Part shown: piece after piece, positions 59,216 to 64,000 of the stretch | Layout of the letters: each line of letters starts with the position of its first letter | Position numbering within the stretch: position 1 is the stretch's first letter | NCBI RefSeq assembly: GCF_016863495.1 | Contig: NZ_BOOZ01000013.1 | Span: 62,001 to 126,000 of the forward strand | Origin: Micromonospora andamanensis | GTDB lineage: Bacteria; Actinomycetota; Actinomycetes; Mycobacteriales; Micromonosporaceae | Length of the DNA: 64,000 nucleotides | Direction: 5' to 3' | The notes under the pieces: model-generated | Databases searched by the model: none | Told to the model about the DNA's origin: nothing | What the model saw: the letters and a program-made list of their open reading frames with translations, nothing else | Program-made: the position numbers and the translations under genes

Positions 59216-59273
59216 TCGCATCCCCCGACACGTCGGGGGATGCGACAACATCGGCGATGTTGCTGCATCAGGC
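59216..59273. repeat. Two adjoining inverted repeats after the TPP-enzyme-like gene
   Basis: A near-perfect hairpin, CGCATCCCCCGAC/GTCGGGGGATGCG with a two-base gap, lies at about 59217-59244. Overlapping its right arm is a second dyad (GATGCGACAACATC/GATGTTGCTGCATC, 12 of 14 pairs) to about 59270. The first could terminate the eRF1-like/TPP operon. The pair could form alternative structures. Confidence 0.75.
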
Positions 59274-59454
59274 GACGGCGAGACAGCACCATCCCCGATG
59301 TCGCTGGCCGGCGATGGCGCACCGGCGATGGCGGGTGGTCGGTGTTGGGGGGAAGGGGCAAGATCCGCTGATTGATGCCGCTCGGTGGGGGGATGCCCTG
59401 TTTAACCCGCATCGTGGCGGGAAGCCGGGCCGCGTGGTGAGCGATCGAGGCAAG

Positions 59455-60876
59455 GTGGAGCCGGGGCGCACGGTGCGTCCGGGACTCACGGCAGCCGGGG
59501 CCGGGATGGCCGGCGACCGCGTCGTCGCCGCTGGCAGCACCGCTCGGACCCTGGTCGCGGCAATCGCCCGGGCGCTGCGTGGCAGCGACTGCGCCGACCT
59601 CGGGCACGCCGGGCCGGTGTCCCGTTTCGCCGGTACGCCCGACCCGGTGCGGCGGGCCGCGGCGATCCGCTCCGCCGGCCGGATCGCCCTCACCGCCGGG
59701 CAGGCCGCCGAGGTCGACGCGGGGCGGGTGGCCCGGTGGTTCGTCGACCAGTATCCGCGTCAGCGGTATCCCGGCGTGCTGCTGGGCTCCCCGCACGGCG
59801 GCGTCGCGCACCTGGCGGTGGCGCTGGGCATGCCCTGGCTGCCGGCCGGGTTCGAGATGATCGCCCACTGGCCGCAGGGCGCGGTGGACCGCCCGAGCGC
59901 CGCCCTGGACCACGGTGCGGCGCTCGCCGGACGGCTGCTCGCCGGCAACCCCGACCTGCATCTGCGGCAGGTGCACTGTCCGGCCAGCCGGGGTGCGCTG
60001 GCCGGGGCGACCGTGGCGCTTACCGGCCGCTGGCAGGCGCTGCCGGCGGCGTACCGCAGCTTCCTGGCCGAACGGCTGGCGCCCGGCGCGCCGGTGCTGG
60101 TGCTGCGGGACACCCGGACCTGGCCGGTGGTCGACGCCGCCGACGGGCACAGCTTCCAGCTCGGCTGCCCGGCCAGTGGCCTGAACCCGGTGGACTTCCA
60201 TCCCGACAGCCACGCGCTGCGGCAGGTGCTGCGCTCGGCGGGCGGGGACAGTGCCCACTGGGATCCGCCGGAGATCTCCGCGCCGCCCGCCGCCGCCGAG
60301 CACGGGGTGGAGTCCGGTTTCGACGACTGTGTGCGGGACTGGACCGTCCGGCACGGTCATCCCGTGCACCGCATCCTGGTACCCGCGCCGGAGGCGCTCA
60401 GCGCGGCCACCGCCGACATGTACCGGCGCTGGCTGCGGGCCGCCGGCAAGACCGGTGACCGCCTGGTGGTCGAGTGCGGCCGGCTGCTCGACCCCTGGCA
60501 GGTGCTCCGGGCCGGGCTGGTGCCGTACTGGTGCGAGAACGCCACCCGGCGCAGTGTCGAGCAGGTGGAGTGGTGGCTGGCCGGCAGCGAGTCGTTCACC
60601 TCGGTCGACGTGCTGCCGGAGCCGCCGGGCGTACGGTCACCGGCGCTTGCCGGTCTGCCGCAGTGGCTGGCGGTCGCCGGTTTCGGCCGGCGGCGGCGGG
60701 CCCTGGACCGCGCCTCGGCACGCGGTTACCCGGTCACCTCGGTACCCACCCGACGGGCCACCGAGGTGCTCCGCGCCCAGCCGTACGACCTGCCCAGGCC
60801 GGTGCCGCTCGCGACCTCGGAGGCACTGGCCGCGCTGCGCGACGGCGGCGGCCACCACGGCCTGCTGATCTGTTGA
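59455..60876 (+). CDS. Unrecognised conserved-looking protein (about 473 aa)
   Basis: The frame shows strong actinobacterial codon bias from about 59450 to the stop. I recognise no domain. Notable segments are YPGVLLGSPHGGVAHLAVAL, FHPDSHALRQVL, VRDWTVRHGHPVHRILVP and NATRRSVEQVEWWLAGSESF. It looks soluble, with Asp/His-rich loops but no known metal motif. The start is uncertain: the frame is open from 59257, with GTGs at 59434 and 59455 and an ATG at 59506 as candidates, and no strong ribosome site. It follows the eRF1-like/TPP pair on the same strand. Confidence 0.7.
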   Translation: MEPGRTVRPGLTAAGAGMAGDRVVAAGSTARTLVAAIARALRGSDCADLGHAGPVSRFAGTPDPVRRAAAIRSAGRIALTAGQAAEVDAGRVARWFVDQYPRQRYPGVLLGSPHGGVAHLAVALGMPWLPAGFEMIAHWPQGAVDRPSAALDHGAALAGRLLAGNPDLHLRQVHCPASRGALAGATVALTGRWQALPAAYRSFLAERLAPGAPVLVLRDTRTWPVVDAADGHSFQLGCPASGLNPVDFHPDSHALRQVLRSAGGDSAHWDPPEISAPPAAAEHGVESGFDDCVRDWTVRHGHPVHRILVPAPEALSAATADMYRRWLRAAGKTGDRLVVECGRLLDPWQVLRAGLVPYWCENATRRSVEQVEWWLAGSESFTSVDVLPEPPGVRSPALAGLPQWLAVAGFGRRRRALDRASARGYPVTSVPTRRATEVLRAQPYDLPRPVPLATSEALAALRDGGGHHGLLIC

Positions 60877-61095
60877 GACCGGGCTGACGAAACATCCTCG
60901 CGAACCCGCGATCCCGTGATTGAGTACCTACGGAGCGGGAACACCGCCGGCTGCGACAGGCTGATCACCTTGCGTGGCGCGGCGCCGTCGCCCGCTGACA
61001 TCCCAGTCACGTAACCCAGTCACAGGCCCGTGCGTGCCTACGCGCGTGCCCGGTGTCGGTGAATCCGGGCGGGGTCCTTCCCGAGGGAGGCGCGG
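60877..61095 (+). promoter_or_regulatory. Promoter region of the SigB/F-type sigma gene
   Basis: Two exact copies of CCCAGTCAC lie at 61002-61010 and 61015-61023, 13 bases apart, about 75-95 bases before the sigma-factor start. This spacing, close to one helical turn plus two bases, suits tandem binding of one regulator. No SigB-type GGGTA -10 was found on the coding strand. Confidence 0.35.
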
Positions 61096-61971
61096 ATGTT
61101 CGGACAGACCACCACAACCACACCACCACCCACCGATCGGGGGTTGGAAGATCTCGACGCCGCGGCGCTGGCGTACGCGGCGCGGATCGAGGGGCTTCCG
61201 CCGGAGCGTCGCCACGAGGCCCGCGACGACCTGGTCCGGTTCGCGTTGCCGTTCGCGGGCCGGCTGGCCCGCCGCTACCGGGGGCGAGGGGAACCGCTTG
61301 AGGATCTGGAGCAGGTGGCCCGTCTGGGGTTGGTCAACGCGGTCGACCGGTACGACCCGGAACGGGGCTCGTTCACCGCGTACGCGGCAATCACCATCGT
61401 GGGTGAGATCAAGCGGCATTTCCGGGATCGCACCTGGGGTGTGCACGTGCCCCGCCGGCTGCGGGACCTGATCCTGGAGGTCGGACAGGCGACGGCGGCG
61501 CTGACGAGTGAGCTGTCCCGGGCGCCAACGGTGGCCGAGTTGTCGAAGCGGCTGGAGACGCCGGAGGAGGAGATCCTCGCCGCGCTGGAATCGGCGGCCG
61601 GCTACAGCCCGGCGTCACTGAACGCGCCGGTCGGCGGGGAGAGTTCGGCGGAGTTCGGCGACCTGGTCGGTGAGTCGGACATCGCGCTGGAGTCGGTCGA
61701 CGACCGGGTGACGGTCAGCGGCCTGCTGCACCGGCTGCCCTGGCGGGAGCGGCGGATCCTGGCCATGCGGTTCTACGGCAACCAGACCCAGGCGGAGATC
61801 GCGGCCCGGTTCGGCATCTCCCAGATGCACGTGTCCCGGCTGCTGTCGAGGGCGCTGACCTGGCTGCGCCAGGCGATGCTCGCCGACGCGCCGCCACCCT
61901 GGCAGAACGGTCCCGCCGAGTCCGAGGCGGCCAGCCAGACGCGGGCCACGGCGACGGCACGAAGCCGCTGA
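61096..61971 (+). CDS. SigB/SigF-family RNA polymerase sigma factor
   Basis: The 291-aa sigma factor is of group 3 (SigB/F/G): region 2 has RFALPFAGRLARRYRGRGEPLEDLEQVARLGLVNAVDRYD, region 3 has RRLRDLILEVGQA, and region 4 has YGNQTQAEIAARFGISQMHVSRLLSRAL. It probably directs stress or developmental genes and is normally held by an anti-sigma factor; none is encoded next to it. GGGAGG precedes the ATG at 61096. A 12-bp hairpin follows. Confidence 0.94.
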   Translation: MFGQTTTTTPPPTDRGLEDLDAAALAYAARIEGLPPERRHEARDDLVRFALPFAGRLARRYRGRGEPLEDLEQVARLGLVNAVDRYDPERGSFTAYAAITIVGEIKRHFRDRTWGVHVPRRLRDLILEVGQATAALTSELSRAPTVAELSKRLETPEEEILAALESAAGYSPASLNAPVGGESSAEFGDLVGESDIALESVDDRVTVSGLLHRLPWRERRILAMRFYGNQTQAEIAARFGISQMHVSRLLSRALTWLRQAMLADAPPPWQNGPAESEAASQTRATATARSR

Positions 61972-61995
61972 GCGGGTACCACGGGAAACGTCGGC

Positions 61996-62023
61996 GAGGG
62001 CGGCACCGACAGGTGCCGCCCTC
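61996..62023. terminator. Hairpin between the sigma-factor gene and ctaD
   Basis: GAGGGCGGCACC (61996-62007) and GGTGCCGCCCTC (62012-62023) pair perfectly around a GACA loop, between convergent stops. Confidence 0.9.
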
Positions 62024-62038
62024 ACCCGTACGCGTCGA

Positions 62039-64000
62039 TCAGTTCTCCGGAGTGTCTCCGTGCCCACGCGGATGCCGCCACCGGTCGTTGGGCTGCGCGT
62101 CGCGCTGCGCACCCAGCGGGTTGTCCTCCGGCTCGTCGGTCTCCTCGAAGCTGGGCCGGCGTACCTCCTCCGGCTCCGGCACCTCGACCGGCCGGGCACC
62201 CGACTGCGGCGCCGGCTGGTACGCGACGGCCTCCCGCGCGCCGCGCGCTCCCTCGGCGCTCGGCGATTCCGGCCTGTGCACCTCGCGGTGTATCTCGTCG
62301 CGGAACTCCTGCGGTGGCCGGGTGGTCCGCTGCGGAAGGTCGCGGCCCAGGTCGGAGACGAGTTCGCCGTACTTGGCGTCGAACGCGGGGCGCTCCGAGC
62401 GGATCCGGGGCATCCGGTCGAAGTTGCGCAGCGGCGGTGGGCAGGTGGTGGCCCACTCCAGCGAGTTGCCGAAGCCCCAGGGGTCGTCCACTGTCACCTC
62501 GGCGCCGTAGCGCCAGGACTTCCAGGCGTTCCAGATGAAGAACAGGGTGGACGCGCCCAGTACGAACGAGAAGACGCTGGAGATCGTGTTCAGTGTGGTG
62601 AAACCGTCGGTGGGCAGGTAGTCGGCGTACCGGCGGGGCATGCCCTCGTTGCCGAGCCAGTGGTGCACCAGGAAGGTGCCGTGGAAGCCGATGAACATGG
62701 TCCAGAAGTGCAGCTTGCCCAGCCGCTCGTCGAGCAGCCGCCCGGTCATCTTCGGCCACCAGAAGTAGAAGCCGGCGAAGAGCGCGAAGACCACGGTGCC
62801 GAAGACCACGTAGTGGAAGTGGGCCACCACGAAGTAGCTGTCGTGGGTGTGCCAGTCGGCCGGCGGGCTGGCCAGCAGCACGCCGGTGAGCCCGCCGAGC
62901 AGGAAGGTCACCAGGAAGCCGATGGCGAACAGCATCGGCGTCTCGAAGGTGAGCTGCCCCTTCCACATGGTGCCGATCCAGTTGAAGAACTTCACCCCGG
63001 TGGGCACCGCGATCAGGTAGCTGAGGATGCTGAAGAACGGCAGCAGCACCTGGCCGGTGGCGAACATGTGGTGCGCCCAGACCGCCATCGACAGCACGGT
63101 GATCGCGATGGTGGCCAGCACCAGCCCGGTGTAGCCGAAGATCGGTTTGCGGGAGAAGACCGGGATGACCTCGGTGATGATGCCGAAGAACGGCAGCGCG
63201 ATGATGTAGACCTCGGGGTGGCCGAAGAACCAGAACAGGTGCTGCCAGAGCATCGGTCCACCGGTGTCGGGGTTGAACACCTGGGCGTCGAGCAGCCGGT
63301 CGGCGCTCAGCGCCAGCAGCGCGGCGGCCAGCAGCGGGAAGACCAGAATCACCAGCACGCTCGTGAAGAGCATGTTCCAGGTGAAGATCGGCATCCGGAA
63401 CATGGTCATGCCCGGCGCCCGCAGGGTCAGGATCGTGGTGATCAGGTTGACCGCGCCGAGGATGGTGCCCAGACCGGAGACCACCAACCCGATCACCCAC
63501 ATGTTCGCGCCGACCCCCGGGGAGTGCTCGACGGTGCTCAACGGGGTGTACGCGGTCCAGCCGAAGTCAGCCGAGCCGCCCGGGGTCAGGAACCCGCCGA
63601 CCACCATCAGCCCACCGAACAGGTAGAGCCAGTAGGCGAGCGCGTTGAGTCGGGGGAACGACACGTCCGGGGCGCCGATCTGGATCGGCACGATGTAGTT
63701 GGCGAAGCCGAACGCGGCAGGGGTGGCGAACAGCAGCAGCATCACCGCTCCGTGCGAGGTGAAGAGCTGGTTGTACTGCTCCGGGGCGAGGAACTGCAGA
63801 CCCGGCCGAGCCAGTTCGGCCCGGATCACCATGGCCTCGATCCCGGCCAGCACGAAGAAACCGAAGGACGTCAGCAGGTAGAGCAGGCCGATCTGCTTGT
63901 GGTCGGTGGTGGCCAGGAATCTGACCAGCTTGCCGCCCGGCAGCGGCCTGCGCAGCGGTCCGGGATAGCCGCCGAACCGGGCCGGGGCGAGAATCGCCGG
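62039..64000 (-). CDS. ctaD: Cytochrome c oxidase subunit I, N-terminus outside window
   Basis: The frame is open to the right edge, giving at least 653 residues; only the first dozen or so are missing. It begins inside the window with [18 protein letters not shown] and [14 protein letters not shown], the standard opening. Twelve helices carry the heme and CuB ligands: [24 protein letters not shown] and [11 protein letters not shown]. It reduces O2 at the end of the aerobic chain. The C-terminus after about residue 560 is a long hydrophilic tail rich in Pro, Glu and Arg, typical of actinobacterial CtaD but long. ctaC and ctaE are not in the window. Confidence 0.97.
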   Translation of the reverse strand, partial: PAILAPARFGGYPGPLRRPLPGGKLVRFLATTDHKQIGLLYLLTSFGFFVLAGIEAMVIRAELARPGLQFLAPEQYNQLFTSHGAVMLLLFATPAAFGFANYIVPIQIGAPDVSFPRLNALAYWLYLFGGLMVVGGFLTPGGSADFGWTAYTPLSTVEHSPGVGANMWVIGLVVSGLGTILGAVNLITTILTLRAPGMTMFRMPIFTWNMLFTSVLVILVFPLLAAALLALSADRLLDAQVFNPDTGGPMLWQHLFWFFGHPEVYIIALPFFGIITEVIPVFSRKPIFGYTGLVLATIAITVLSMAVWAHHMFATGQVLLPFFSILSYLIAVPTGVKFFNWIGTMWKGQLTFETPMLFAIGFLVTFLLGGLTGVLLASPPADWHTHDSYFVVAHFHYVVFGTVVFALFAGFYFWWPKMTGRLLDERLGKLHFWTMFIGFHGTFLVHHWLGNEGMPRRYADYLPTDGFTTLNTISSVFSFVLGASTLFFIWNAWKSWRYGAEVTVDDPWGFGNSLEWATTCPPPLRNFDRMPRIRSERPAFDAKYGELVSDLGRDLPQRTTRPPQEFRDEIHREVHRPESPSAEGARGAREAVAYQPAPQSGARPVEVPEPEEVRRPSFEETDEPEDNPLGAQRDAQPNDRWRHPRGHGDTPEN

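Overview
This window is high-GC actinobacterial DNA. GTG starts are frequent, many genes are coupled by ATGA or GTGA overlaps, and GntR/XRE regulators, F420-type and mycothiol-transferase-like families are present. It looks most like Micromonospora or a close relative (Micromonosporaceae). That is an inference from gene content and from the GATCATG palindromes; no ribosomal RNA gene is present to test it. I saw no rRNA, tRNA, CRISPR array, transposase or phage gene.

Layout. 1-3.4 kb: the end of a CheY-like regulator, a secreted transglycosylase-like protein, an OsmC protein and a soluble Ser/Thr kinase. 3.4-9.05 kb: an operon of OmpR regulator, histidine kinase, GT39 membrane glycosyltransferase and GT2-GtrA glycosyltransferase. 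9.3-13.05 kb: a surface-polymer-like operon (49-aa membrane protein, methyltransferase, sulfatase/LTA-synthase-like enzyme). 13.3-18.3 kb: citrate synthase, a fasciclin protein, an M14 carboxypeptidase and an OmpR regulator. 18.5-20 kb: a frameshifted maleylpyruvate-isomerase/mycothiol-transferase-type gene, a membrane protein and a DinB remnant. 20-28 kb: alpha-glucan and trehalose metabolism (GT4, then glgX/treX, treY, treZ). 28-31.2 kb: a lower-GC patch with a split membrane-anchored protein and a GntR/XRE regulator set. 31.2-35.5 kb: decayed genes and a LysR/EamA pair, flanked by two near-identical palindromes. 35.5-44.1 kb: small enzymes, two frameshifted genes, a two-component system and a MacB-type export operon. 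44.1-50.1 kb: a lipoprotein, an ECF41 sigma factor with its carboxymuconolactone-decarboxylase partner, argG, and a coupled membrane protein/XRE/oxidoreductase operon. 50.2-53.1 kb: a serine hydrolase, LysR and class A beta-lactamase locus. 53.1-61 kb: a secreted beta-sandwich protein, a GCS2 enzyme, membrane proteins, an eRF1-like (baeRF/Vms1) protein coupled to a degenerate TPP-enzyme homologue, and an unrecognised 473-aa protein. 61-64 kb: a SigB/SigF-type sigma factor and ctaD, which runs off the right edge.

Two themes go beyond routine annotation. First, three intergenic palindromes share a GATCATG head, and two of them are almost identical. Second, at least five genes are broken by short indels: one is a 13-bp tandem duplication and one is a single-base loss in a response regulator whose kinase and export targets look intact. 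Either this genome is decaying these genes or the assembly carries indel errors; raw reads would decide.
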